Translations under genes and position numbers: made by a program | Shown: positions 17,647 to 25,820 of the stretch, in pieces | Layout: the number at the start of each line of letters is the position of its first letter | Numbering within the stretch: position 1 is the stretch's first letter | Notes under the pieces: generated by a model | The model's database searches: none | Seen by the model: only the letters and a program-made list of their open reading frames with translations | Told to the model about the DNA's origin: nothing | Assembly: GCA_905182225.1 (NCBI GenBank) | Contig: CAJJAJ010000006.1 | Coordinates: 1 to 47,498, forward strand | Length of the DNA stretch: 47,498 bases | Direction of reading: 5' to 3' | Origin: an uncultured Aquiluna sp. | GTDB taxonomy: Bacteria > Actinomycetota > Actinomycetes > Actinomycetales > Microbacteriaceae

Positions 17647-18428
17647 GCAATGAAGTATTTAAGGATGCATCCAAGATGTCAGGTGGACGCGAATCCGACG
17701 ATGCCATAATCGTTATCGAGGGCGTCTATAAGCGTTTCAAGGACTTTGAGGCGCTGAAGAACATAAACATGCAAGTTGGGCGTAAAGAGGTTGTCGTAGT
17801 TATTGGCCCTTCGGGATCGGGTAAATCGACTCTAATACGTTGCATCAATAGGCTCGAGGCACACGATGACGGCCACATCTTGGTAGATGGCACCGCGCTG
17901 ACAACGGACATTCGAAACATTCAGGAAATTCGAAAAGAAACCGGCATGGTCTTCCAAAACTTCAACTTATTCCCCCATCTCACGGTCCTGACAAACGTTG
18001 CAATCGGGCCCAGAAGGGTTCGAGGTCTATCCAAATCTGCTTCCGAGGAGCTTGCGATGGAACTACTAACGAGAGTGAAGATTCCAGAGCAGGCAGACAA
18101 ATTTCCGGCCCAACTGTCCGGAGGTCAGCAACAGCGCGTTGCACTAGCAAGAGCTTTAGCGATGACGCCAAAGGTGATGCTTTTTGATGAGCCCACTAGC
18201 GCACTCGACCCGGAAATGATCAACGAGGTTCTGGACGCAATGAAGGAACTCGCGCAAGACGGGATGACCATGATTGTGGTAACCCATGAAATGGGCTTCG
18301 CCCGCGAAGTTGCCGACCGGGTCGTATTCATGGACAAGGGCGAAATAGTCGAGGTTGGCACACCTACGGAAATATTTGACAACCCCAAAGAAGAGCGAAC
18401 CAAAAAGTTCTTGTCGCAGATTCTTTAG
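17643..18428 (+). CDS. aapP: amino-acid ABC transporter ATP-binding protein (AapP type)
   Basis: ATPase of the importer, 261 residues. Walker A GPSGSGKS at 55-62, Q-loop in [12 protein letters not shown], signature [15 protein letters not shown], Walker [13 protein letters not shown], and switch His in VVTHEMGFA. The motifs fit the polar-amino-acid (GlnQ/HisP) class. The first 20 residues are a non-conserved extension; a start at Met12 is possible, but the ATGA overlap with aapM favours 17643. The last gene of the operon; no clear terminator follows. Confidence 0.95.
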   Translation: MSNEVFKDASKMSGGRESDDAIIVIEGVYKRFKDFEALKNINMQVGRKEVVVVIGPSGSGKSTLIRCINRLEAHDDGHILVDGTALTTDIRNIQEIRKETGMVFQNFNLFPHLTVLTNVAIGPRRVRGLSKSASEELAMELLTRVKIPEQADKFPAQLSGGQQQRVALARALAMTPKVMLFDEPTSALDPEMINEVLDAMKELAQDGMTMIVVTHEMGFAREVADRVVFMDKGEIVEVGTPTEIFDNPKEERTKKFLSQIL

Positions 18429-18501
18429 CAGGACTACGCTAAGTTTCACTCGATTTGCTTGAATGAGTGTCATCTGTAAGCTTTGCAAACGGAGGCTCGT
18501 T

Positions 18502-19569
18502 ATGAACAAACTCAATTTCCTGGATCGACTACTCGAGCCTCCGCCGATAATCCTTTCGGGTGGCTACTTGTTTGAAGCCGAGAGGCGCGGATATCTAACC
18601 GCGGGTGAGTTTGTTCCGTTAGTAGCACTTGAGCACCCAGAGGTTCTGAAGCAAATCACAACTGACTTCCTTAGGGCAGGCAGTGACATCGCTCTGGCGT
18701 TTACCTACAACGGTCACCGAGAAAAATTGAAACTTCTGGGGCAAGAGCACCTGCTTGAGCCCCTCAACAGGGCGGCGATGTCAATCGCCGCTGAGGCAGC
18801 TCGCGAGCAACGAGTGGCTCAGTCACGAGACATTTATGTAGCAGGAAACATTTCCAATTCGAACATCTTCGACCCGGCTGATGAGTCTTCGAAATCGGCC
18901 GTCCGAATGATGTATCGGGAGATGATTAACTGGGCGAAGGAAGAAAGCGCTGACCTTATTGTGGCCGAGACTATGTACTACTTCGAAGAAGCGAAGATCG
19001 CCCTAGAAGAAATACAGCTTGCAGGGCTAGCCTCAATCATCAATGTTGCGATTTTCGCCAACGGTGCGCTGCGGGATGGAGTTTCAGCGCAGGATGCATG
19101 CAAAGCTCTGGCTGAAGCTGGGGCCGATGTGGTCGGAACTAACTGTTTTCACGGTCCCCAAACAATTCGACCCATAGTAGAAGCGATAGTTGAGGCCACC
19201 AAAGGGCATAACGTTTGCGCCATGCCGGCAACGTATCGCACAACCGCGGAACACCCCACGCTATTTAATCTGCCCGACCCGCTAAACACGGCAGTTCTCC
19301 GGCATGAGAGAACTTTTCCAGACGCGCTCGAGGCTCAAAATTCCAACCGATATGAGACCGCTGAGTTTGGAGAATTTGTGCTTGGTCTCGGGGTGAAGGT
19401 CATCGGTCTTTGCTGCGGTGCAAGCGTTATCCATCATCGACAACTGGCCGAGAGTCTCGGGAGAAAGACTTACTTATCTAGATACTCCCCCGACATGAGC
19501 AAGCATTTTCTGTACGGGGACGAAAAGGTCATTCCGACGAGCTCGACAGAGTTTGGGCCTCAGGCCTAA
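18502..19569 (+). CDS. betaine-homocysteine S-methyltransferase-like protein
   Basis: Zinc-dependent methyltransferase of the homocysteine S-methyltransferase family, likely making methionine. The sequence follows the BHMT branch (RRGYLTAGEF, FLRAGSDIALAFTYNG) rather than MmuM or the MetH N-terminal domain. Zinc ligands are Cys215 in GTNCFHG and Cys304-Cys305 in GLCCGAS, the same spacing class as BHMT. The Trp that cages betaine in mammalian BHMT is not evident in the matching GEFVP segment, so the methyl donor is open. ATG 18502 has GGAGG 6 bases upstream, better than an in-frame ATG at 18463. It follows aapP by 73 bases and converges on the UbiA gene. Confidence 0.85.
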   Translation: MNKLNFLDRLLEPPPIILSGGYLFEAERRGYLTAGEFVPLVALEHPEVLKQITTDFLRAGSDIALAFTYNGHREKLKLLGQEHLLEPLNRAAMSIAAEAAREQRVAQSRDIYVAGNISNSNIFDPADESSKSAVRMMYREMINWAKEESADLIVAETMYYFEEAKIALEEIQLAGLASIINVAIFANGALRDGVSAQDACKALAEAGADVVGTNCFHGPQTIRPIVEAIVEATKGHNVCAMPATYRTTAEHPTLFNLPDPLNTAVLRHERTFPDALEAQNSNRYETAEFGEFVLGLGVKVIGLCCGASVIHHRQLAESLGRKTYLSRYSPDMSKHFLYGDEKVIPTSSTEFGPQA

Positions 19570-19582
19570 TCCGCCAAATGAC

Positions 19583-20419
19583 CTAAACCTCAATCGGCCC
19601 AACGCCGAGCATAAGCAATATTGCGTTCACCAAACATGCAACGACCAGCAGTGGAAAGATCGCGCGAGGTGGTGTTGGCCTGAGACTTAACACGGACGCA
19701 ATGCCAGCCAACACAATAGTCGCCGTCAAACCAATTACACCTATGAGGCCTGCCAAGCTGTTGCTCTGATAAACAGCAATGCTGGAGGCAAGAATTGCCG
19801 TAGTAGAAATGACAAGTGCCGAGATTTTCTGACCAACAATGTGAGGAAGCGCTTTAACCCCGGTCGCTCTATCCTCAAGAAGATCGGGCAAAGTATTCGC
19901 AAAGTGCGCGGAGACTCCCAGCAGAGCTGCAACAACCACAACCCATGCGGGTGGGACCTGGCTCTGCTCAAGGCTCAATGTCACAAAGACCGGCAAAATA
20001 CCGAACCCAATTGCATAGGGTAGAACTGAGAACGCAGTTGCTTTAAGGCCAAGGTTGTAGGCCCAACCTGCAACGAGCATGAAAACCATCCATCCAAGAC
20101 TCTCCCAGCCGAGCAAACCTGAGATGACGAGCGCCAAAATACCCGCAGCAAAAGAAGAGTTCCGAACAAGCGAAGCGAGTAGTGAGCCCTGTGCTAATGG
20201 CTTATCGGTGCGTCCGGCTGCGCGATCTCGCTTGTGGTCCAGCCAGTCGTTTGATAACCCCACCGAGAACTGCTGCAACAAAACCGCGAGCCCTACCAAC
20301 GCAACTCTTCCCGCGTCCAGGCCGATACCAACCGCAAATAGCGTGGCGAAGAGCGCCACTGCAAGCGAGGGCATTGGGTGGGTAGATTTGAAGAGAAAAC
20401 TAAGTTTGCTTGCAAACAT
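19583..20419 (-). CDS. UbiA-family membrane prenyltransferase
   Basis: Polytopic enzyme that attaches a polyprenyl chain to an aromatic (or related) acceptor. Its 278 residues hold the first Asp-rich motif NDWLDHKRD (Asn57, Asp58, Asp61, Asp65) and the second DLLED (Asp179, Asp183), both needed for magnesium-diphosphate binding, with about eight hydrophobic segments. ATG 20419 begins two bases after the FAD gene's stop; a longer frame from 20461 would start inside that gene. As the last gene of the T3PKS operon, its acceptor is plausibly the polyketide ring. The sequence does not show whether it overlaps in function with MenA. Confidence 0.88.
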   Translation of the reverse strand: MFASKLSFLFKSTHPMPSLAVALFATLFAVGIGLDAGRVALVGLAVLLQQFSVGLSNDWLDHKRDRAAGRTDKPLAQGSLLASLVRNSSFAAGILALVISGLLGWESLGWMVFMLVAGWAYNLGLKATAFSVLPYAIGFGILPVFVTLSLEQSQVPPAWVVVVAALLGVSAHFANTLPDLLEDRATGVKALPHIVGQKISALVISTTAILASSIAVYQSNSLAGLIGVIGLTATIVLAGIASVLSLRPTPPRAIFPLLVVACLVNAILLMLGVGPIEV

Positions 20420-20421
20420 GG

Positions 20422-21465
20422 TTAGCGCGCCAAGCGATTGACGACCAAACCAAAGACCCAAGGAAGCCTGCTTGCCAGAGGCACAATGGCCATTCTGACC
20501 GGGGAATTCGCCGCTGAAATAAGGCCTTGAGTCAGAACCCTAAAGTCTCTGCTCACTCGGCGCCAAGCTTTTTCATAACTTGCTGGCTTGTCTCTCAAAA
20601 TGCAATCAATCGCCACTCTTGCTTGAGCGAAACCAAGCCTCAAGCCTTCACCAGTAATTGCATCCACATATCCGGAGGCGTCACCAACCAACAGAATGCG
20701 ACCCTTGGTGCGTGCAGTGGTTAGCTGAGGAAATGAACCCGCTCCACTTCGCTGCGATGCCGGAGAGGCACCCCTTAGCCTTCCTGCAAGTTCTGGGATG
20801 CTAGCTATGGTTTCATCAAAGTCGGTTGACTTCGGTCCTAGGACTGCAACGCCCACTTGATCTTCGGATACTGGAGTTATGTAGACCTCAGCGGTCTTGG
20901 TGTAAAAGACCTCAATGAATTCGGACCAAGGCGCAACTTGGAAATGCTGCCTTATTCCAAAGCGTTTAGATCGCTTTGGAGACAGCGCCTTCACTAATCC
21001 AGCAGCTTTAGCAATACTCGAATGCAAGCCGTCGGCGGCGATTAGGTAACGGCCTTGGATGTTCTGACCACTTGAGCACGAGGCAACCAAACCACTTTCG
21101 GATTCCGTGACGTAGCTCACGGATGCCTCGACAAAAACTACACCAAGTTCATCTGAGCGCGACCTAAGGCTTCCGTGAAGCTCCGTGCGCCTAACGCCTT
21201 TTCCTACACCACTCGAAAATCGATGAGATACTGCATGCCCGCCACTTCGATATGTGACTCCGGCAAGATCACGCCCCTTGGGAAACACACCCAACCTAGC
21301 TAAAAGCGGAATTGCACCGGGCATTAGGCCCTCACCACAAGCCTTGTCAATTACTCCAGTGCGCGGTTCGACAACCACAGCTGATAGGCCGCTCAAACGG
21401 GCCTCAATGGCCGATGCCATGCCCACCGGGCCTCCCCCGACGACTATTACGTCGTAGTCGTTCAT
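20422..21465 (-). CDS. FAD-dependent oxidoreductase (SrsC / geranylgeranyl-reductase-like)
   Basis: 347 residues with an N-terminal dinucleotide fold (VVGGGPVG, 8-15), a CGEGLMPGA segment at about 43-51, DGLHS, and the FAD-ribityl motif LLVGDASGYVDAITGEG near residue 265. This is the p-hydroxybenzoate-hydroxylase/geranylgeranyl-reductase superfamily. In type III PKS operons such flavoproteins (SrsC in Streptomyces griseus) hydroxylate the alkylresorcinol ring towards a quinone, so ring oxidation is the favoured role; reduction of prenyl double bonds is the main alternative. The ATG overlaps the methyltransferase stop (ATGA). Confidence 0.85.
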   Translation of the reverse strand: MNDYDVIVVGGGPVGMASAIEARLSGLSAVVVEPRTGVIDKACGEGLMPGAIPLLARLGVFPKGRDLAGVTYRSGGHAVSHRFSSGVGKGVRRTELHGSLRSRSDELGVVFVEASVSYVTESESGLVASCSSGQNIQGRYLIAADGLHSSIAKAAGLVKALSPKRSKRFGIRQHFQVAPWSEFIEVFYTKTAEVYITPVSEDQVGVAVLGPKSTDFDETIASIPELAGRLRGASPASQRSGAGSFPQLTTARTKGRILLVGDASGYVDAITGEGLRLGFAQARVAIDCILRDKPASYEKAWRRVSRDFRVLTQGLISAANSPVRMAIVPLASRLPWVFGLVVNRLAR

Positions 21466-21998
21466 CTCAAGCCCTTCAAAGCCTTGTTTTCGGTCGGAAT
21501 CCTAAAGCCCAGGAGTAATGCAGCATTGAGTGCAGTGAAGATGGTGGCAGTTATCCAAGCGGAGTGAACCATAGGCAAGGCGATGCCCTCAATTGCTACG
21601 ACCCAATAGTTGGGGTGACGAAGCCAAGGCAGCGAATATGGACCTTTTCTCACAAGCTGCGCGCCTGGAATCACGATCACCCTGGTATTCCACTGGGACC
21701 CAAGTGCCCAAATAAACCAATATCTTGCCGATTGACATCCGATGGCAATGGCAAGGAATATCCAGCCCGGAGAACCAAGAAATTGGCGGTCAAAAAAAAC
21801 AACTTCGATTATGGCTCCCGCCAGTAACCCGGTGTGCAGGGCAATCATGAAGGGCAAATGACCGTGGCCATATTCGATACCGCCGGATTTGAACGCTAGT
21901 TTCGCATTTCTAGTCGAAACAACAAGTTCGTAAATCCGCTCTGCACCCGTGGCCAAAATAAGACCGATGAATAGCATCACACTGACAGTCAAGATCAT
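21462..21998 (-). CDS. isoprenylcysteine carboxyl methyltransferase-like membrane methyltransferase (SrsB-like)
   Basis: 178-residue integral membrane protein with about four to five hydrophobic helices. The ICMT-family C-terminal signature is present: LRHPNYWVVAIEGIALP and, near the end, FRIPTENKAL. In Streptomyces the homologous SrsB methylates alkylresorcinols made by a neighbouring type III PKS, the likely role here. ATG 21998 overlaps the PKS stop as ATGA and is preceded by GGAG; a GTG at 22004 is the alternative. Second gene of the operon. Confidence 0.85.
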   Translation of the reverse strand: MILTVSVMLFIGLILATGAERIYELVVSTRNAKLAFKSGGIEYGHGHLPFMIALHTGLLAGAIIEVVFFDRQFLGSPGWIFLAIAIGCQSARYWFIWALGSQWNTRVIVIPGAQLVRKGPYSLPWLRHPNYWVVAIEGIALPMVHSAWITATIFTALNAALLLGFRIPTENKALKGLR

Positions 21999-23050
21999 TT
22001 CCACTCCAACAAGACAAGCTCAAGAGAGACTCCGGGACCAACTGCAAATAGCACACCAATTGTCGCCGAAGGCTGCTCAGAAAGATCGTTCAAGACATGA
22101 AGAACCGCGGCTGAGGACATATTTCCAGCTCTGGACATAACATCCCAGCTAGCGGACAGGTCCGAGTCAGTTAGATCAAGCGATGAGGCAAATGCCTCGA
22201 GGATTTTCGGACCCCCCGGATGCGCTATCCATACATCAATGTCTTCACGAGAGAGCCCTTGTTGACTCAGGAGCACATCTACCTCAGCTGCGAAGTTTTC
22301 AATTATCATCTCGGGCACGCCTGCCTCAAGCATCAGCGAAAGCCCGCTGCCGCCCACTTTCCAGCCAATGAGAGATTCAGTATCCGAGTACAAAGTGCTT
22401 CTGGTGGCCTTTACATCAATTCCATTAAGAGCCTTAGGGTGTTGACGGCCCACCATGACGACGGCAGCTGCGCCGTCACCAAAAATTCCCGTGCCAACGT
22501 AGTTGGCCATCGATCGATCCTCCCACTGGATAGTCAATGAACATAGCTCAACGGAAACGACCAGCGCCACAGCTTTGGGGTCACCTATAAGATAATCCGC
22601 GACACGTGCTATTCCGGCAGCACCCCCAGCACAACCAAGGCCAAAGCTTGGGATTCTTTTAAGGTCTGACCGGAATCCCATTCGAGCGGCAAGCAATACA
22701 TCCAGTGCTGGAGCGCCGACCCCCGTTACCGTAGTGAAGAAAAGATGATCAACTTCATCGGCATTTAGCCCAGTTTCTTCAAGCGCTCTTCTGGTGCAGT
22801 CCTCCACCAGCGAGAGTGCGTGTTGCGCAAAAAGTGTATTCGCCCTCGTGAACGAATCAATGTCTGTGTATTCCGAAATAGGTAAAACGAAGTGACGCTG
22901 TTCGATCTTGGAATTGCTGTGAAGCCGCTCTAAGACAGCTCTAGTTCCGTCCGTCGGTGCGAGCCTGGGTGCCAAAGCCGCGGTTACCTCAGATTGAGAA
23001 TGAACATGCTCAGGCAGGGAGGTTTTGACCTGAATGATCACTGCCGACAT
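21995..23050 (-). CDS. type III polyketide synthase (chalcone/stilbene synthase family)
   Basis: Iteratively condenses an acyl-CoA starter with malonyl-CoA and cyclises the product, typically to alkylpyrones or alkylresorcinols in bacteria. The 351 residues have the Cys-His-Asn triad: Cys140 in FGLGCAGGAAG, His277 in IAHPGGPKIL and Asn310 in SRAGNMSSA. The C-terminal GVLFAVGPGVSLELVLL is the family GFGPG-type loop. It fits bacterial PhlD/SrsA-like enzymes better than RppA, but chain length and cyclisation cannot be read from sequence. A GGGAG lies 8 bases before the ATG. It leads a four-gene operon of overlapping genes. Confidence 0.93.
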   Translation of the reverse strand: MSAVIIQVKTSLPEHVHSQSEVTAALAPRLAPTDGTRAVLERLHSNSKIEQRHFVLPISEYTDIDSFTRANTLFAQHALSLVEDCTRRALEETGLNADEVDHLFFTTVTGVGAPALDVLLAARMGFRSDLKRIPSFGLGCAGGAAGIARVADYLIGDPKAVALVVSVELCSLTIQWEDRSMANYVGTGIFGDGAAAVVMVGRQHPKALNGIDVKATRSTLYSDTESLIGWKVGGSGLSLMLEAGVPEMIIENFAAEVDVLLSQQGLSREDIDVWIAHPGGPKILEAFASSLDLTDSDLSASWDVMSRAGNMSSAAVLHVLNDLSEQPSATIGVLFAVGPGVSLELVLLEWK

Positions 23051-23073
23051 TCACACACTCCCATCTATAAGCT

Positions 23074-23146
23074 CAAGTGTAACTAGGTGAGAGGTGTCTA
23101 ACTGAGTGAGAGCCGGTGTATATTTCCATGTTTGGTCCTGTTGCAA
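23074..23146 (-). promoter_or_regulatory. candidate promoter and leader repeats of the T3PKS operon
   Basis: Reading on the minus strand, TTGCAA (23146-23141) is followed by an 18-base spacer and TATACA (23122-23117), predicting a start near 23110 and a leader of about 60 bases. Inside the leader is an imperfect direct repeat, on the plus strand GTGTAACTAGGTGAG (about 23077-23091) and GTGTCTAACTGAGTGAG (about 23094-23110), which could be an operator. No regulator gene lies beside it. Confidence 0.4.
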
Positions 23147-23163
23147 GAAAAGGTATCCAAAAG

Positions 23164-23237
23164 TGGGGCGTGCGGGACTTGAACCCGCGACCGAACGATT
23201 ATGAGTCGTTTGCTCTAACCAGCTGAGCTAACGCCCC
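23164..23237 (-). tRNA. tRNA-Met(CAU), elongator type
   Basis: Minus-strand cloverleaf: acceptor GGGGCGT/ACGCCCC, discriminator A, D arm GCTC...GAGC, anticodon stem AACGA/TCGTT with loop CTCATAA (anticodon CAU), T arm GCGGG/CCCGC. A paired first base excludes initiator tRNA. A CAU anticodon could also be the lysidine-modified tRNA-Ile2; position 4 of the acceptor is G, not the C seen in the E. coli Ile2 species, so Met is preferred. CCA is not encoded. TAGAAT at 23254-23249 is a good -10 candidate 11 bases upstream. Confidence 0.88.
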
Positions 23238-23395
23238 CAGCCTCTTAGATTCTACCCAACTATGGCAAGGCCTCCGCGTCTAAAGCAACCTGGCCAAGTT
23301 ATTTCTGCTTCAGGTTTCGCACCTTTTGCACCTGCACGGGGCCTTCAAGGCAAAAGCAGACAAACTCGGGACACACATTTATCGATTTGGATGAT

Positions 23396-24844
23396 TTAAT
23401 CGTCGCGTTTACGGCGAAATTTCTTTGCAGCATCGCCTAGCTCGCTTCGAAACTCGGACAGCTGCTCCCTCACCTCCTCGCGCACCTCGCTTAGCCTCTC
23501 CCTGGCCTCATCGGCCGCACCCGATAATCTTCCTCGCGCGCTCTCCGACGCACCTTCTGCGCGGCGCCGAAGGCTTAGGGCCTCTACCCTGAATTCCTCT
23601 ACGCGCTTTCTAAGCGAAGTGGACAGTCGGCCGATTGGCAAAAAATACTCAGGCCGATTGTCGGCTGTGGTCGGAACATCTGCGCCCGTGCCCCGATAGA
23701 GATCTTCAAAGATTCTTATGGTTGTTGCGATGTCATGCGACTGAATCAGATGCAAGGAGTTTTCACTGAGTCTCGCAAGCTCTTTGTCGTCCGCCGAAAG
23801 CACAAGCTCTAAGCGTTCTTTCAGGGCTTCAGCGTCGTCCGGGGGAAAAAGATACCCGTTGTCGCCGTCGTGAACCAAATGCGGAAGCGCCATGGCATCC
23901 GCGGCTATGACTGGTCGCCCAGAAGCCATGGCCTCCATGGTTGCAATCGACTGCAACTCGGCAATTGACGGCATTACAAAAACAGTGCAGTTTTCATAAA
24001 TCCTCGAAAGCTCTTGGTCGGTAACGTGCCCCAGGAACTCGACGCGATCCAAAATCCCAAGCTGACTGGCCTGACGCTCAAGACGCTCTCGCTCTCCCCC
24101 ATCGCCAACCAGTCGAAGTTTTAGATTTGGAAACTTATCCAATTTGCTAATGGCGCTCAGCAAAATATTGATTCTTTTCTCGTCATCCAATCGACCAACG
24201 AACAGCGCCACCGGCTCCAAGTTCTGAGTTCGAGTCTGGTTCGCAAACTTTGTTGCATCTATGCCGCAGCTGATTGCCAAAACGCCCTTGACGTGCGCTG
24301 AATTCTCCAAGAGATCGGCCGCACGTCTCGTGGGGGTAGTTAGAGCGTCCATCTTCCGCAGGACTCTGCCAGCATCCGCCCAGAGAATCTTGATTGCAAG
24401 AGGGTGCATAAATATAGGCAGAAACGCATACTTGAGCAGGTTCTCAGGCATCGTGTGGTTGGTTGCGATCCTCCGGATCGACATTCCTCTGGTTGCGCTC
24501 ATCGCAAATCTTCCAACCATCAGGTGAGACTGTATGTGCAGTGCATCCGGCTTTTGCTCAAGAATTATTTTCTTGATAGCCCTGGATAGCCCAAAGGGAG
24601 ATGTCAAACGATGACTCTTGTGGTTCGGCATCTTGTGACTCTTGAGTCTATGCACGGTCATCATGGCACCGTCGTGAACTTCCACTCTTGTTCCGGACCA
24701 ACCGTCAACACCGGGAGCAATAATTGCCACCTCGTTACCGTTTCTCACAAGACCACCGGCTAAACGTTCGGCAAACCTGGCTGCCCCGTTTATGTCCGGG
24801 GCAAAGGTGTCGCAGGCTATGAGGACCCTAATCGGTTTACTCAC
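23396..24844 (-). CDS. GT4-family glycosyltransferase with charged C-terminal tail
   Basis: 482 residues. The N-terminal domain opens with RVLIACDTFAPDINGAARFA, typical of GT-B GT4 enzymes. The C-terminal nucleotide-sugar domain has VALFVGRLDDEKRI, LRLVGDGGERERLE and the acidic motif with SIAELQSIATMEAMASGRPV. Family resemblance is to diacylglycerol glycosyltransferases and PimB-like mannosyltransferases; donor and acceptor are unknown. About 90 residues after the catalytic fold form an Arg/Glu-rich helical tail, encoded by visibly GC-richer DNA. The GTG start overlaps the upstream gene by 8 bases and has GAAGGG 5 bases before it. Confidence 0.88.
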   Translation of the reverse strand: MSKPIRVLIACDTFAPDINGAARFAERLAGGLVRNGNEVAIIAPGVDGWSGTRVEVHDGAMMTVHRLKSHKMPNHKSHRLTSPFGLSRAIKKIILEQKPDALHIQSHLMVGRFAMSATRGMSIRRIATNHTMPENLLKYAFLPIFMHPLAIKILWADAGRVLRKMDALTTPTRRAADLLENSAHVKGVLAISCGIDATKFANQTRTQNLEPVALFVGRLDDEKRINILLSAISKLDKFPNLKLRLVGDGGERERLERQASQLGILDRVEFLGHVTDQELSRIYENCTVFVMPSIAELQSIATMEAMASGRPVIAADAMALPHLVHDGDNGYLFPPDDAEALKERLELVLSADDKELARLSENSLHLIQSHDIATTIRIFEDLYRGTGADVPTTADNRPEYFLPIGRLSTSLRKRVEEFRVEALSLRRRAEGASESARGRLSGAADEARERLSEVREEVREQLSEFRSELGDAAKKFRRKRDD

Positions 24845-25736
24845 TGTTACCCTTCTCTGTCAACTGCGGGTGAAATTTGTTCAAAGCGAGGACTCCAGAT
24901 ATAGCAACGATACCCGCCACTGCGTAGCCGAACATTTGTCCGAGACTGGCCGCCTCAGCCTCACCAAGAATTGCGATGCCGATCATGACTGCAACAGCAG
25001 GATCGATTACAGTCAGGCCCGCGATGACCAAATCCGGAGGGCCGGACGCGTAAGCGTTCTGAACGAACCATCCGCCCAGAACCGTCGCTCCGACTAGGGA
25101 AATAAGAGCGAGCAGCGTCAGAAAGTCATAGTCCTGCTGCAGAATTCGCTGAATCACGACTTTGGCGAGCGAGGCAACAAAGCCATAGAGGACGCCCGCC
25201 CCAAAAATGTATTGCAGCGCACCTACCCTGCCCATTGACCGCCAGAATAATGCGCCGAACATCAGCAGTAAGAGAAATAATATTCCGACCACTTGCAAAA
25301 GCTTCTCGTTGCTCATTTCAACCGCCACAGCACTAGAGGCTGCCACTGCAACAAAACCACCAACGCCCAGAGTTGTTAGGGCAATTGCAAGAAACGTGCT
25401 CAGATTTAGGCGGAGCCTGTAAATCTTTGCGTTTAAAAGAGAGGTCATAATCAGCGCAATTGCGCCGATCGGCTGCACCACAATCAGTGGAGCAAGTGCA
25501 AGCGCCGACAGCTGGAAGAGTATTGCGAGCACCAAAAAACTTGTTCCAGTCAGCCATCTGGGTCTTCTGAGAAGATCAGCAATTTGATTGAGGCTTAGGG
25601 ATCCAAGTCTCGGGCGGCTAGGTGCATGATGCTTAGTCACTGCGTCATTTTGGAACTGTGCACCAAGTGAGAGAAAAATCGCTCCGATAACAGCAAGGCC
25701 GATCGCAAATGCCCTTACAACCTCGGGTGAAAACAA
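24837..25736 (-). CDS. DMT-superfamily membrane transporter (EamA / NIPA-like)
   Basis: 299 residues with about nine hydrophobic helices, small-residue-rich, in two similar halves, as in drug/metabolite transporters. The AFAIGLAVIGAIFLSLGAQFQ start and LIVVQPIGAIALIMTSLLNA segment resemble actinobacterial DMT proteins related to the NIPA magnesium-transporter group. Substrate unknown. The TTG start is supported by AGGAG 7 bases upstream. It shares an operon with the glycosyltransferase (8-base overlap), so export or supply of a lipid or sugar precursor is conceivable but unproven. Divergent from def. Confidence 0.8.
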   Translation of the reverse strand: MFSPEVVRAFAIGLAVIGAIFLSLGAQFQNDAVTKHHAPSRPRLGSLSLNQIADLLRRPRWLTGTSFLVLAILFQLSALALAPLIVVQPIGAIALIMTSLLNAKIYRLRLNLSTFLAIALTTLGVGGFVAVAASSAVAVEMSNEKLLQVVGILFLLLLMFGALFWRSMGRVGALQYIFGAGVLYGFVASLAKVVIQRILQQDYDFLTLLALISLVGATVLGGWFVQNAYASGPPDLVIAGLTVIDPAVAVMIGIAILGEAEAASLGQMFGYAVAGIVAISGVLALNKFHPQLTEKGNSE

Positions 25737-25808
25737 AACTTTTCTCCTGTCGGACTGGAAGCCCTAAAAGCCTAGACCACCAAGCTGAAATTACCCCTAG
25801 AGATTAGC

Positions 25809-25820
25809 TAAAATGGGCAC
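25809..25820 (+). promoter_or_regulatory. candidate -10 element of def (leaderless type)
   Basis: TAAAAT (25809-25814) is followed by 6 bases, GGGCAC, and then the def GTG. There is no Shine-Dalgarno in front of the GTG. The same -10-N6-start spacing occurs before map and before the leuA leader peptide. Confidence 0.45.

Noticed and set aside
23164-23237. Initiator tRNA-fMet reading of the CAU tRNA
   Set aside because: The first acceptor base pair is a normal G-C pair and the anticodon stem lacks the three G-C pairs of initiators.
24261-24527. Plus-strand frame inside the glycosyltransferase
   Set aside because: Shadow of a conserved GT4 gene, with no start signal.
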